In this document: one piece after another, positions 8,039-17,221 of the stretch
How the letters are laid out: each line of letters opens with the position of its first letter
Numbering within the stretch: the stretch's first letter is position 1
From: Pseudoalteromonas arctica
GTDB lineage: Bacteria; Pseudomonadota; Gammaproteobacteria; Enterobacterales; Alteromonadaceae
Direction: 5' to 3'
Assembly: GCF_012927645.1 (NCBI RefSeq)
Contig: NZ_JABBMT010000011.1
Span: 57,518 to 121,517, forward strand
Length of the DNA stretch: 64,000 nt
Made by a program: the position numbers and the translations under genes
Notes under the pieces: model-generated
Told to the model about the DNA's origin: nothing
Seen by the model: only the letters and a program-made list of their open reading frames with translations
The model's database searches: none

Positions 8039-9436
8039 TTATAAATTTTCTTCCGCAAACGATGCTAAACGGCTTCTCACCACACCATTTAAGTTAACCG
8101 TGGCGCTGCCTTCAAAATCTTTGAAGCGCTCGACAATATACGTTAAACCAGAAGTAACTGGAGTTAAGTAGTTACTATCTATTTGCGCAAGATTACCAGA
8201 GCAAATTAACTTAGTACCCTCGCCACAACGGGTAATAATGGTTTTCAGTTGTGAGGCAGTAAGGTTTTGGCTTTCATCTAAAATGACTACCGCATTTTGA
8301 ATACTGCGACCACGCATAAAGTTAACTGATTTAAACTGTACATTGGCCTTTTCCATAATATAGTTACGGCTTGAAATAGGGTTTTCGTCGCCTTTGTGTA
8401 ATACCTCTAAGGTATCGGTGATCGCAGCTAACCATGGTGCCATTTTTTCCTCTTCGGTGCCGGGTAAAAAACCGATCGACTCAGCAATTTCTGGAGTATT
8501 TCGGGTGACAATGACCTTATCATAAATACCTTTTTCAACCACCATTTCCAAAGCACAGGCAAGCGCTAGTAATGTTTTTCCACAGCCTGCAGGACCGGTT
8601 AAAATAACTAACTCAATACCGGTATCAAGTAACGCATCCATTGCCATGCCTTGATAAATATTTTTTGGCTTTACGCCCCATGCCGACTGATGCATTAAAC
8701 GCTCAACACCGATATCTTTGAGCATAATATGCTGCTCATCATAAGATTTAACTCGTGCGGCAAACTGACCGCTGTCATCAAGTAAATATTCATTACAAAA
8801 CACATCGGGGATCAAACTTTTTGCCACTTTATGAAATGCATCACGACCATGCTGTTGTGTTTCACATTCGCCCACATGTTGCCAAAAATCGCCAGCAATT
8901 TTTTTATAACCACTGGAGAGCAAAGCAATATCATCAATCAGCTGATCGGTACGATAATCTTCAACAAATTTAAGCCCTGCGCCTTTAGCCTTTAAACGCA
9001 TATTAATATCTTTGGTAACTAATACCACCTTGCTATTAGGGTGTTGTTTTTGCAAATGAACTGCACAATTGATAATACGGTGGTCATTTTCATTACCTGG
9101 CAAACCTGAGATAGAATCGACAAATAAATGATCATTAACAATAATAAGCGTGCCAGCCGAAGACGCTTTGGCCTTTTTATTACTAGGTAACGCGACGCCT
9201 TTGAGCATTTGTTCTGGTGTGGCATCTTTGAGTACTTCATCCAAACCGCGGATCGCCACACGGGCATCACGGCTGACATCATGCTTACGATCTTTTATAT
9301 GATCCAGTTCCTCTAAAACTGTCATGGGAATTACAACATCGTGTTCTTGGAATGATAAATACGCGAGGGGTTCATGAAGCAATACATTGGTATCTAGCAC
9401 ATACATTTTACTATCAAGGTTCGAAGCTTTTTCCAT
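8039..9436 (-). CDS. PIN-PhoH fusion protein (YlaK/PhoH2-like)
   Basis: 465 residues. A PIN-type nuclease domain comes first (YVLDTNVLL with Asp15; later acidic DARVAIRGLDE). A PhoH ATPase domain follows, with Walker A GPAGCGKT near 281-288 and Walker B VVILDESQN near 386-394. Family knowledge: PhoH2 proteins are RNA helicase/nucleases, some linked to toxin-antitoxin pairs, but here no small antitoxin gene precedes it. Both active centres look intact. A perfect 25-bp palindrome with Pho-box-like halves lies about 116 bp upstream. It is divergent from rapA. Confidence 0.88.
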   Translation of the reverse strand: MEKASNLDSKMYVLDTNVLLHEPLAYLSFQEHDVVIPMTVLEELDHIKDRKHDVSRDARVAIRGLDEVLKDATPEQMLKGVALPSNKKAKASSAGTLIIVNDHLFVDSISGLPGNENDHRIINCAVHLQKQHPNSKVVLVTKDINMRLKAKGAGLKFVEDYRTDQLIDDIALLSSGYKKIAGDFWQHVGECETQQHGRDAFHKVAKSLIPDVFCNEYLLDDSGQFAARVKSYDEQHIMLKDIGVERLMHQSAWGVKPKNIYQGMAMDALLDTGIELVILTGPAGCGKTLLALACALEMVVEKGIYDKVIVTRNTPEIAESIGFLPGTEEEKMAPWLAAITDTLEVLHKGDENPISSRNYIMEKANVQFKSVNFMRGRSIQNAVVILDESQNLTASQLKTIITRCGEGTKLICSGNLAQIDSNYLTPVTSGLTYIVERFKDFEGSATVNLNGVVRSRLASFAEENL

Positions 9437-9551
9437 AGCACTTTCCTTACGTTTTATGATTTTTATGCTATACCCAACTGATCAAGTAAAACGGGTTGAA
9501 TGTCCACCCTGAAAAACTTAATTGCTAGGCATATTCTAAGTTTAGCTTAGA

Positions 9552-9576
9552 TGTCATAAAAGTCTGTTTTATGACA
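9552..9576. promoter_or_regulatory. Perfect palindrome between PIN-PhoH gene and rapA
   Basis: TGTCATAAAA and TTTTATGACA form a perfect 10-bp inverted repeat around GTCTG. TGTCATAAA resembles a PhoB half-site, but the spacing to the next CTGT differs from a standard Pho box. It could be an operator for either divergent gene or a hairpin. There is no poly-T tract, so a terminator is unlikely. Confidence 0.5.
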
Positions 9577-9731
9577 AAGCTTTTTTTGTTTTGAATTAAT
9601 CCTTATTACAGTAACTTTAATAGGAATAATTCACAGTTATTACATTAATTAAAAGTCAGCTGGTTCGCACCTTGCAGTGGTGTTAGCTAACAGGTAACAT
9701 AGCCGCCTTTTTCTTCATAGACGAGACATAC

Positions 9732-12626
9732 ATGAATTTTTCCTTAGGTCAGCGTTGGATCAGTGATACAGAGTCAGATTTAGGATTAGGCACAGTGGTT
9801 GCCCTTGAGGGCCGTCAGGTCAGCATTTTATTCCCCGCCAGTGGCGAAAACCGTGTTTATTCAATGCAAGAAGCACCAGTTACCCGCGTGGCATTTAATC
9901 CTGGTGATGTGATCAAAAGCGTTGATGAATGGGAACTTGAAGTCGAGTCCATTGAACCTATCGGTGAGCTACTTTGTTATCACGGCACCCGTATTGATAA
10001 CGGTGAAAAAGCACAATTAAAAGAAACGTTTTTAGATCACTTTATCAAATTTAATAACCCCCAAGACCGCTTATTTGCTGGCCAAGTTGACCGTTTTGAT
10101 CGCTATACACTGCGCTATCAAACATGGCAACACCAGTTTGAACGCCAACAATCGCCTATTAAGGGTTTGATTGGCCAGCGCGCAAGCCTCATTCCTCATC
10201 AGCTTTATATTGCCCAAGAGGTCGGTAAACGCTTTGCGCCACGCGTATTATTGTCTGATGAAGTAGGCCTTGGCAAAACCATTGAAGCGGGGATGATCTT
10301 ACATCAACAAATTATCAGTGGCCGTGCCAGCCGAGTGCTCATCGTAGTGCCGGAGAACTTACAACATCAGTGGTTAGTTGAAATGCTGCGCCGTTTTAAT
10401 TTACACTTTTCGATTTTTGATGAAGAGCGTTGCGATGAAGCATTTGCCGACTCACCAAATGTATTCGACACTGAACAGTTAGTACTAACTAGCCTTGAAT
10501 TTTTAACCAAGAAAAAACGCTGGTTTGAACAAGCAACAATGGCTGATTGGGATTTACTGATTGTTGATGAAGCGCATCATTTAAGTATTACCAACGGTAA
10601 ACCAAGCACTGAATATCAACGTATGGCTGAGCTTAGCCAAGATATTCCTGGGCTGATACTATTAACTGCAACGCCTGATCAACTTGGTCACCGTAGTCAC
10701 TTTGCACGCCTACAATTACTCGACCCTGATCGCTTTTACGATTACGACGCCTTTGTAGCAGAAGAAAGTAACTATAAGCATGTGGCAGAGGCTGCAAATC
10801 AGTTACTGCAACAGCAAGCCCTTGATGACAACGCCAAAGCCACGCTAATTGAGCTGTTAAAAGAAACCGACATTAGCAAAGTACTAGAGCAAGCACAAAA
10901 TGGCGATGCAGCAGCCCGTAAAGAAATCTTAGCAATGCTTTTAGACCGCCACGGCACAGGCCGAATTTTATTTAGAAATAGCCGTAGCGGCATTGACGGC
11001 TACCCTAGTCGCAAACTACACGCCTACCCAATGGCAATGCCGAAACAATATAAAACAGCAATTTCAGTACTAGGCAATATGAGTGGTATTCAAAATGCTG
11101 AGCTTAGTGCGCAACGCGCCCTATTCCCTGAAAAAATATTCCAAGAGTTTGAAGGCGAAAGCGCCAGCTGGGGACAATTTGATCCTCGCGTAGAATGGCT
11201 GATCGAGACTCTGAAAACCCTTAAACGCGAAAAAGTCCTGCTTATTTGTGCTAAAGCCGAAACCGCTATCAGCCTTGAGCAAATCCTGCGTGAACGCGAA
11301 GCGATTAAAGCCTCAGTGTTCCATGAAGGCATGACAATTATTGAGCGAGATCGTGCCGCCGCATTCTTTGCTGATGAATACGACAACGCACAAATATTAT
11401 TGTGCTCTGAAATTGGTTCAGAAGGTCGTAACTTCCAATTTGCTCATCACTTAGTGTTATTTGATTTACCACTGAACCCAGATTTACTTGAGCAACGTAT
11501 TGGTCGCCTAGACCGTATTGGCCAAACTCAAGACATCAACATCCATGTACCGTACTTTGAAAACAGCGCACAAGAAGTATTACTACGTTGGTATAACGAA
11601 GGCTTAGATGCCTTTGAAACCACCTCAAGCACTGGGCAACTTTTGTATAAAGAATATAAAGATGAGCTACTTGAATTTATAGCCGCCCATAACTGTGATG
11701 AAGATGATCTAGAGCCATTACTAGAGCAAGTAGCCGGTCAAAATACCGTACTGCGTAAACAAATGGAAAACGGCCGTGACCGTTTGCTTGAGTTACACTC
11801 ATCAGGTCAAGGTGCAGCAGACTCGCTGGTTGTTGATATTGAAAAACTAGACAACCAGTTTGAACTACCAAGTTATATGATCAACGTGTTTGATACCTTT
11901 GGCGTTAGCCAAGAAGATAAAGGTGAAAACACTATTATCTTAAAGCCAACGGAGCATATGCTAAATCCGTCATTCCCAAGTTTAAAAGACGACGGCATGA
12001 CAGTCACGTTTGACCGTGACACGGCATTAGCACAAGAAGATGTACATTTCATCAGCTGGGATCACCCTATGGTGCAAGGCACCTTAGACATGATCTGTGA
12101 TGATGACTTTGGTACTGCGTCAGTCGCATTGCTTAAAAACAAAAAATTACCACCAGGCACCTTCTTTGTTGAGCTAATTTACGTAGCAGCAGCCATGGCA
12201 CCAAAAGCGCTGCAAATTGGTCGCTTTTTACCACCGACGCCAATTCGTATATTGCTCGACAAAGCCAGTAATAACTTAGGCGATAATGTAGGTTTTGATG
12301 GTTTTAACCAGCAGCTTTCAGCCGTAGGCCGTCAAACAGCCAGTAAACTTGCTGGAGCATTACAAAGTGCGATTCACCCGATGCTTAAAACAGCGCAAGA
12401 AATGGCGCTAACTAAGCTAGAAGTTATTAGAGCTGAAGCACTTGAGCAAATGCAACAATCACTCAGTGAAGAGCAAGCACGTTTAGCGGCGCTGAAACAG
12501 ATCAACCCTAACATCCGTGAAGAAGAGCTCACCTTCTACGACAAGCAACGCACAGAGCTGACAACTTATATTGGCAAAGCACAGTTGCAGTTAGATGCAA
12601 TTCGCTTAATTGTGGTATCACATTGA
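9732..12626 (+). CDS. rapA: RNA polymerase-associated ATPase RapA (HepA)
   Basis: A 964-residue Swi2/Snf2-type protein that recycles stalled RNA polymerase. Walker A DEVGLGKT is at about 176-183, the DEAH box VDEAHHL near 279, LLTATP near 314, and the helicase C-lobe motif RIGRLDRIGQ near 589-598. The N-terminal Tudor-like region begins FSLGQRWISDTESDLGLG, as in known RapA. The length is close to the Escherichia coli protein (968). It is monocistronic, with an SD-like GACGAGA before the ATG. A REP-like hairpin follows the stop by about 30 bases and may act as terminator. Confidence 0.95.
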   Translation: MNFSLGQRWISDTESDLGLGTVVALEGRQVSILFPASGENRVYSMQEAPVTRVAFNPGDVIKSVDEWELEVESIEPIGELLCYHGTRIDNGEKAQLKETFLDHFIKFNNPQDRLFAGQVDRFDRYTLRYQTWQHQFERQQSPIKGLIGQRASLIPHQLYIAQEVGKRFAPRVLLSDEVGLGKTIEAGMILHQQIISGRASRVLIVVPENLQHQWLVEMLRRFNLHFSIFDEERCDEAFADSPNVFDTEQLVLTSLEFLTKKKRWFEQATMADWDLLIVDEAHHLSITNGKPSTEYQRMAELSQDIPGLILLTATPDQLGHRSHFARLQLLDPDRFYDYDAFVAEESNYKHVAEAANQLLQQQALDDNAKATLIELLKETDISKVLEQAQNGDAAARKEILAMLLDRHGTGRILFRNSRSGIDGYPSRKLHAYPMAMPKQYKTAISVLGNMSGIQNAELSAQRALFPEKIFQEFEGESASWGQFDPRVEWLIETLKTLKREKVLLICAKAETAISLEQILREREAIKASVFHEGMTIIERDRAAAFFADEYDNAQILLCSEIGSEGRNFQFAHHLVLFDLPLNPDLLEQRIGRLDRIGQTQDINIHVPYFENSAQEVLLRWYNEGLDAFETTSSTGQLLYKEYKDELLEFIAAHNCDEDDLEPLLEQVAGQNTVLRKQMENGRDRLLELHSSGQGAADSLVVDIEKLDNQFELPSYMINVFDTFGVSQEDKGENTIILKPTEHMLNPSFPSLKDDGMTVTFDRDTALAQEDVHFISWDHPMVQGTLDMICDDDFGTASVALLKNKKLPPGTFFVELIYVAAAMAPKALQIGRFLPPTPIRILLDKASNNLGDNVGFDGFNQQLSAVGRQTASKLAGALQSAIHPMLKTAQEMALTKLEVIRAEALEQMQQSLSEEQARLAALKQINPNIREEELTFYDKQRTELTTYIGKAQLQLDAIRLIVVSH

Positions 12627-13139
12627 TTTGAGAAGTGAGCTTTTTTATTGCATTTGCGCGGGGTAAACCCGCGCCTAGCAAATATTGCATCCGATCTTCC
12701 GCACCCACTTTAAGAATAAATTTTCTGATACTGTTTGCCCAAACAATTAATAATGATTTGATTTACAACTTAAAAGCAACATATATATTAAGTATAAATA
12801 TCCTTGCATTACAAGGATATATTTAAATTCTTACCTTGTTATAGGTATTATTCACTTGGTATCATTTTTAAAACATCATACTCAGGGCGGTTTAAAGCTG
12901 GTCGAGCTTGAAATCTAGAAGTTTATACCAGCTCAATTAGGTGTTTTCTGAAATATGGGCTTTTAATTGATTTGAAACTTGATTAACCTACATACTGACT
13001 CTGTTTTTAATCATGTTTTATTTGCGTAACTATTTGGTCATTAACAGAATTCAACTTCAAGTTTCTTAAGATCCAACCTATGAGGGTGGGATTAGTTACT
13101 TACTAAATACAATATTTAATAATTATGGAATGATTTATA
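12627..13139. other. Intergenic region after rapA
   Basis: It contains the REP-like hairpin at 12656-12674 and a second perfect 9-bp hairpin at 12798-12820 (ATATCCTTG/CAAGGATAT). From 12830 to 13139 the sequence is AT-rich and I recognise nothing, apart from the presumed promoter of the next gene. Confidence 0.45.
12656..12674. repeat. REP-like palindrome (variant)
   Basis: GCGCGGG and CCCGCGC pair around GTAAA. The core matches the REPs at 38.6, 39.1 and 42.5 kb, but the flanking GTAG tetranucleotide is altered (CTAG in this orientation), so it looks like a degenerate copy. It may serve as the rapA terminator. Confidence 0.65.
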
Positions 13140-14021
13140 ATGAAATACATACTTTTCACTTCTTTTTTAGGCCTAGTCTCTTTTTTTGGTACTTCTGCAG
13201 AACAACCTCTTTATAAAGAATGTTCTAAATGTTCTTCTATTGAGCAATTTGAAGTGGCTGCGAAAGCCGAATCAAAACTGAATAAACCTCTTAACGTTTA
13301 TGTAATGAATTTAGATAAAGGAAACATTGAAAAATTTAAAGTTTCTAAGGTTATTTCTGGATATAGAACCATTCCAGGAGGTGGTGAACCAGATGGTAAT
13401 GGTGGGAAAGTTCCTGATAGGAAAATCCCTATTTATTCTGTATCTACAACTAGTTATGGTGTGGAACAAAATGTTTTAAATACCTTTTATGCTTTATCAA
13501 GTGCAAAAAACTCCCTAAAAAATAGTTTAGCTGAAATGGAAGCTGACGTTGTACCAACTAGCATTGCAAATAGTGCGTGGGATTTAGTGGGAGCTAGTTC
13601 AGTGCAAAACTCTGTTTCAGATCACTATAACCAATACAATGGCGTATTAGATAAAGTTGTTAACCTTACAAATATAGCCGGGCAACTTAGTGGTATAGTG
13701 GAAATAGATAAAGTCATGATAGAGGTTTCTTTTAATGATAAAAGCACTGCTATATTTTCATTATACGCAATAATTAATGGAAAGCTCATCTGGGACTTTG
13801 AACATGGTACAGATGTAGATAATAATATGATTGAACCATCACTTTCAACGACTAGAGCTGAGCAATATGTTTTTGAAAAAGGTGGAGCTTCAGTATTCTC
13901 TGATTTTTATGATGCAGCAACGCGAGCTGGAGTAACTTTTATTGGTAGTAGCGGATCTACAGGACGAGTAACTTGTGTGAATAAAGGTATTGGAAAGTAT
14001 ATATGTACATACACTAGATAA
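13140..14021 (+). CDS. Secreted hypothetical protein
   Basis: I do not recognise this 293-residue protein. It starts with a signal peptide (MKYILFTSFLGLVSFFGTSA, cleavage near SAEQ), then a YKECSKCSS cysteine pair near 25-32 and a region rich in Ser, Asn and Val. Two further cysteines occur at the very end (VTCVNKG, KYICTY), so disulfides are likely. It is probably periplasmic or exported. It is more AT-rich than rapA and is followed after a few bases by a membrane-protein gene. The pair sits between two core genes, which suggests acquired DNA. Confidence 0.65.
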   Translation: MKYILFTSFLGLVSFFGTSAEQPLYKECSKCSSIEQFEVAAKAESKLNKPLNVYVMNLDKGNIEKFKVSKVISGYRTIPGGGEPDGNGGKVPDRKIPIYSVSTTSYGVEQNVLNTFYALSSAKNSLKNSLAEMEADVVPTSIANSAWDLVGASSVQNSVSDHYNQYNGVLDKVVNLTNIAGQLSGIVEIDKVMIEVSFNDKSTAIFSLYAIINGKLIWDFEHGTDVDNNMIEPSLSTTRAEQYVFEKGGASVFSDFYDAATRAGVTFIGSSGSTGRVTCVNKGIGKYICTYTR

Positions 14022-14037
14022 TCTTGGATGTTTTATA

Positions 14038-14418
14038 GTGAAAAAGAAGATTGTCGGGTTATTTTTTATTCCATCCTATGATTATATGGGGTGTTTTTTT
14101 AAGTTTAACTTGGAGTTTTCTTGGTTTTTGGACGAAAACTACAAACTTTTAGATTTAATATATTCTACTTTTAGTTTTAGCATTTTCTCTATCGGTCTGT
14201 GGCTTTTAGCTTCTAAAGCTAGAGTATTTATAATGCTCTTATTTTGGATGATGTTTGTTTTTTATCAAACAGTAGTATGGGGATTTAGCGGTAATAGGTA
14301 TCTGTCTAAGACTGAAGTGAATTCAGAAATTGATTTAGCCGTGATTCCGTATGATGTTGGAGCTTTTTCTTCTGAGAGTTTTGTTAAGTTAGAAAAGTTT
14401 AAAAGGAAATTTGAGTAA
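14038..14418 (+). CDS. Hypothetical small membrane protein
   Basis: Not recognised. From the GTG at 14038 it has about 126 residues, with hydrophobic segments near the N-terminus (IVGLFFIPSY), in LIYSTFSFSIFSIGLWLLAS, and in VFIMLLFWMMFVFYQTVVWG, followed by a soluble tail rich in Glu, Phe and Lys. An ATG at 13990 in the same frame would overlap the upstream gene by 32 bp and seems less likely. It is probably co-transcribed with the secreted protein upstream, with a 16-bp gap. It is strongly AT-rich, and no terminator is evident. Confidence 0.5.
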   Translation: MKKKIVGLFFIPSYDYMGCFFKFNLEFSWFLDENYKLLDLIYSTFSFSIFSIGLWLLASKARVFIMLLFWMMFVFYQTVVWGFSGNRYLSKTEVNSEIDLAVIPYDVGAFSSESFVKLEKFKRKFE

Positions 14419-14604
14419 ATTCAGAAACACCTTTAAATAGTAATGTGCTCGAAACGTTTTTATGTAAATACTGCCCCTGTTATAAACACAACACGCAGAT
14501 GTGAGTTAATTAAATGGATTATTTTTGTGGCAGTAAATTATTTTTCATAGCAGAAAACCAAAGAGAAAATTAAACAGAGCCACTATTAACGCCGAATTGA
14601 CACA

Positions 14605-15228
14605 TCAAAGCAACGCAGCCAATTTCAACTTCTTACCGCCGCTTATTTGATGACATTGTGCCAACAACAATTCTGCGGTAGCCATGGCATCGGTAAGTGC
14701 ATGATGGCAACCATAATGAGGTAGCTCATAACGCGCCCGACAAGCACCAAGGGTTAAATCATCCAAGCCGATTTCCTGCCCTTGTTGGTGCAAACGTTTT
14801 TTTTCAATCTGAAAAGTATCAATGATCAATAAAGGCTGCACATCAATATTATGTGCTTGAAATGCCTGCTTTAAAAATCCCCAATCTAAAGTCGCATTGT
14901 GAAATACCAAAATAGCGTCCGAAAAATGAGCGCTTAGCTTAGCTAAAATGGCCGCTAAGCTTTGCCCTGTTGCGACATCTTGCTGGGCAATTCCATGATA
15001 AACAGGGCTTTGCTCAAGGCGCAGCACATCTTTATTTATGGCGTGCTGAGCTTGGCTCAATTTAATACATTGATTTTCTATCAACACCCACGCAATCGAG
15101 ACAATCTCATGCTGTTTTGGATCAAACCCAGTCAGCTCTAAATCAATTACTATATAGCGCTGTACTAGTGCATTTTGAGCAAGTAATTGCTTACGCGCAA
15201 AATAGCGACTCAGCCAACGTTTAACCAC
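14605..15228 (-). CDS. DnaQ-like 3'-5' exonuclease
   Basis: A 207-residue DEDD-family exonuclease. Exo I is VIDLELTGFD (Asp29, Glu31), Exo II is HNATLDW, and Exo III is HHALTDA. It resembles the stand-alone epsilon-like exonucleases often found beside DUF294/CBS proteins, rather than the replicative epsilon subunit. The likely role is nucleic-acid trimming or repair. The start is GTG with AAGGTGA about 9 bases upstream. It lies 35 bp after the DUF294 gene in the same orientation, so the two probably form an operon. Confidence 0.85.
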   Translation of the reverse strand: MVKRWLSRYFARKQLLAQNALVQRYIVIDLELTGFDPKQHEIVSIAWVLIENQCIKLSQAQHAINKDVLRLEQSPVYHGIAQQDVATGQSLAAILAKLSAHFSDAILVFHNATLDWGFLKQAFQAHNIDVQPLLIIDTFQIEKKRLHQQGQEIGLDDLTLGACRARYELPHYGCHHALTDAMATAELLLAQCHQISGGKKLKLAALL

Positions 15229-15263
15229 TTAGCTTGTCACCTTATTCACAGCAAAACACATAC

Positions 15264-17102
15264 TTATAAACTCCCACGAGCAAACTTAAATGCCGCGGCT
15301 TGTTGTGCGAGCTTGAGTAAATAGAAGGCTTCTTTTAATTGGTGACGTTCTAAGGAGCTTAACTTATCAGGGTTAATACAATTACTGGGTAATCCTTCTT
15401 CATTTATTTGCGTGCGTAAGCGTAACTGAGTGAGAAATCGCCAACAATCTTTAAGGTTATATACATCGTGATCACTTAATAATGAGTGCTTCAGTAATGC
15501 ATCTAAGCGCTCTTGGGTGTTTGCTCGGCGTATACCTGCTTTTAACGCATATAAACGTACAATGTCATTGATGATCACTACGCCACGCTTTTTCAAATCG
15601 ATGTATTTATGCTGTTTCGCATCTTTTTCGAGTTTAAACTGATTAAATAAACCAATTGGTACTGAGTTAGATTTAATATCGGTTGCCATTGCCGCGTAAA
15701 ATAATTCGTTACGAGAAATACGGGTTAGCTGCTCACAAAATGCGGTGTAAAGCGCTGTAGAACCTTCAATAAAGCGTAAGTCAAAAAATATTTTACAGTT
15801 CAGCATAGCCTCAGGCGTTGGGCTTTTTATCCAAGCAAAAAACTTTTCACACCAATCAGATATACTCATTCTGCATAATTCACTGCTGGCCATTATGTTA
15901 CCTGGACAACGCCTGATACCGCACTCGACCAACTGCTCACAAACAAACTCTCCCATGCGGCGGTAATAATCTTGATGTTGCTCTGATAAATCATCAGGTA
16001 GTAATAAGCCGTTGTCTTGATCTGAATGCAAGGTTTGCTCTTCACGGGCTTGTGAACCAAAACAAATAAAGCTAAAACTGGTCGGCGCCGCTCCGCACTC
16101 TTCTTGAAATAAGTAAATTAGCCGAGAGGTAAGCGCATCGGTCAAGCCACTGAGCAGTTTGCCGATCAACGATATATCATCAATATTATGAGAAAAACTG
16201 CGCAGCAACCCTGGTATTTCAGCCGCGTAGCGCTTTAAATCAGTCACACTATGGGATTTATAAATACGGCCAATTAATTGTACTGGGTCGCTTTTTTGTT
16301 GGCGTAATAAATCGGTACTGGTGATCATCCCTAGTGCTTTATGGTGTTCATCCAATACGGGGAGATGGTGAATATTATGTTTGAGCATTAAATGTAACGC
16401 CGAAAACACGCGGTTATTTTCAAAAATAAACTTTGGTTTAGCACTCATTATGGTACTAACAGCTTCTTTAGGGTCAACTTCGTCGGCCAAGACGCGATTG
16501 CGTAAATCGCGATCTGTTACCACCCCTACTAAGCGTTCATACTCAGTAACCATAATTGATGAAACACCGTGCTCTTTCATTTTTTTAGCCGCTTGGCGAA
16601 TGCTTGCATCCGGTGACAAGGACACTGCTTTGCGAGACATCAATTCTGATATTTTACGCTCAGACCAGCTATTATTCTGGCTTTTATAATGCGATGATAA
16701 CAACCGATTAGCATGGGCACGCACAAAGTATTGTTCAAACGGTTTATATTCACGACGCAGATAGTCAAACGCGTCTTGGTTGAGCATATAAACAATGCCC
16801 TCTTTTTGCACTGCTAAACGATTTTGAATTGCTTCGCCAGTCAGTAATGAAGGAAAACCAAAATAATCACCTTGTGCTAAACGGGTGATCACATCGCCTT
16901 TTGCATCCACTAAGTCATACAAGCCAGAACGAATTAAAAACAGTTTAGGTGACTCTGATTGCAGCCATTGCGTTTGGTTTTCACGAGTCAAATAAATAAC
17001 ATCAAGATGTTTTACAAAGTAATCTGTTGCGCTGTGTTCTAGGTGGCTAAATGGCGTTTGTGCTAGCACAAACTGGGCGACTTCTTGCTGCTCACTATTC
17101 AT
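15264..17102 (-). CDS. Cyclic-nucleotide-binding/CBS/DUF294 nucleotidyltransferase-like protein
   Basis: About 612 residues in the order: a cNMP-binding-like domain (about 20-130; GDYFGFPSLLTGE), two CBS repeats (about 155-280; SSIMVTEYERLVGVVTDRD, HHLPVLDEHHKALGMITSTD), a DUF294 nucleotidyltransferase-like domain with GSQAREEQ...DQDNG, and a DUF294_C helical tail. Family knowledge: it resembles GlnD-like transferase modules controlled by ligands; the substrate is unknown. The ATG at 17102 is preferred over an in-frame GTG at 17114 because GTGAG lies about 8 bases before it. It is the first gene of an operon with the exonuclease, downstream of the acetate-type symporter, an arrangement seen in other gammaproteobacteria. 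Confidence 0.85.
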   Translation of the reverse strand: MNSEQQEVAQFVLAQTPFSHLEHSATDYFVKHLDVIYLTRENQTQWLQSESPKLFLIRSGLYDLVDAKGDVITRLAQGDYFGFPSLLTGEAIQNRLAVQKEGIVYMLNQDAFDYLRREYKPFEQYFVRAHANRLLSSHYKSQNNSWSERKISELMSRKAVSLSPDASIRQAAKKMKEHGVSSIMVTEYERLVGVVTDRDLRNRVLADEVDPKEAVSTIMSAKPKFIFENNRVFSALHLMLKHNIHHLPVLDEHHKALGMITSTDLLRQQKSDPVQLIGRIYKSHSVTDLKRYAAEIPGLLRSFSHNIDDISLIGKLLSGLTDALTSRLIYLFQEECGAAPTSFSFICFGSQAREEQTLHSDQDNGLLLPDDLSEQHQDYYRRMGEFVCEQLVECGIRRCPGNIMASSELCRMSISDWCEKFFAWIKSPTPEAMLNCKIFFDLRFIEGSTALYTAFCEQLTRISRNELFYAAMATDIKSNSVPIGLFNQFKLEKDAKQHKYIDLKKRGVVIINDIVRLYALKAGIRRANTQERLDALLKHSLLSDHDVYNLKDCWRFLTQLRLRTQINEEGLPSNCINPDKLSSLERHQLKEAFYLLKLAQQAAAFKFARGSL

Positions 17103-17157
17103 CTGTTTACTCACAAAAACAATCGTACAACCACTGTACTGCTATCTGTCGCAAATA

Positions 17158-17183
17158 AAAAGCCCGATTTAATTCGGGCTTTT
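17158..17183 (-). terminator. Intrinsic terminator of the symporter operon
   Basis: A 10-bp stem, AAAAGCCCGA paired with TCGGGCTTTT, followed on the minus strand by a T-rich tract. It lies 39 bp past the symporter stop at 17222, so the DUF294 gene needs its own promoter. Confidence 0.85.
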
Positions 17184-17221
17184 GGGTCTACCTATTATGA
17201 ATTAATAAAGTATCAGCGTTG

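Noticed and set aside
12635..12826. 63-residue open frame after rapA
   Set aside because: It runs through the REP-like hairpin and a second hairpin, has no SD and no protein-like composition.
15264..17114. GTG start at 17114 for the DUF294 gene
   Set aside because: The ATG at 17102 has a better placed SD-like GTGAG and the usual family start.
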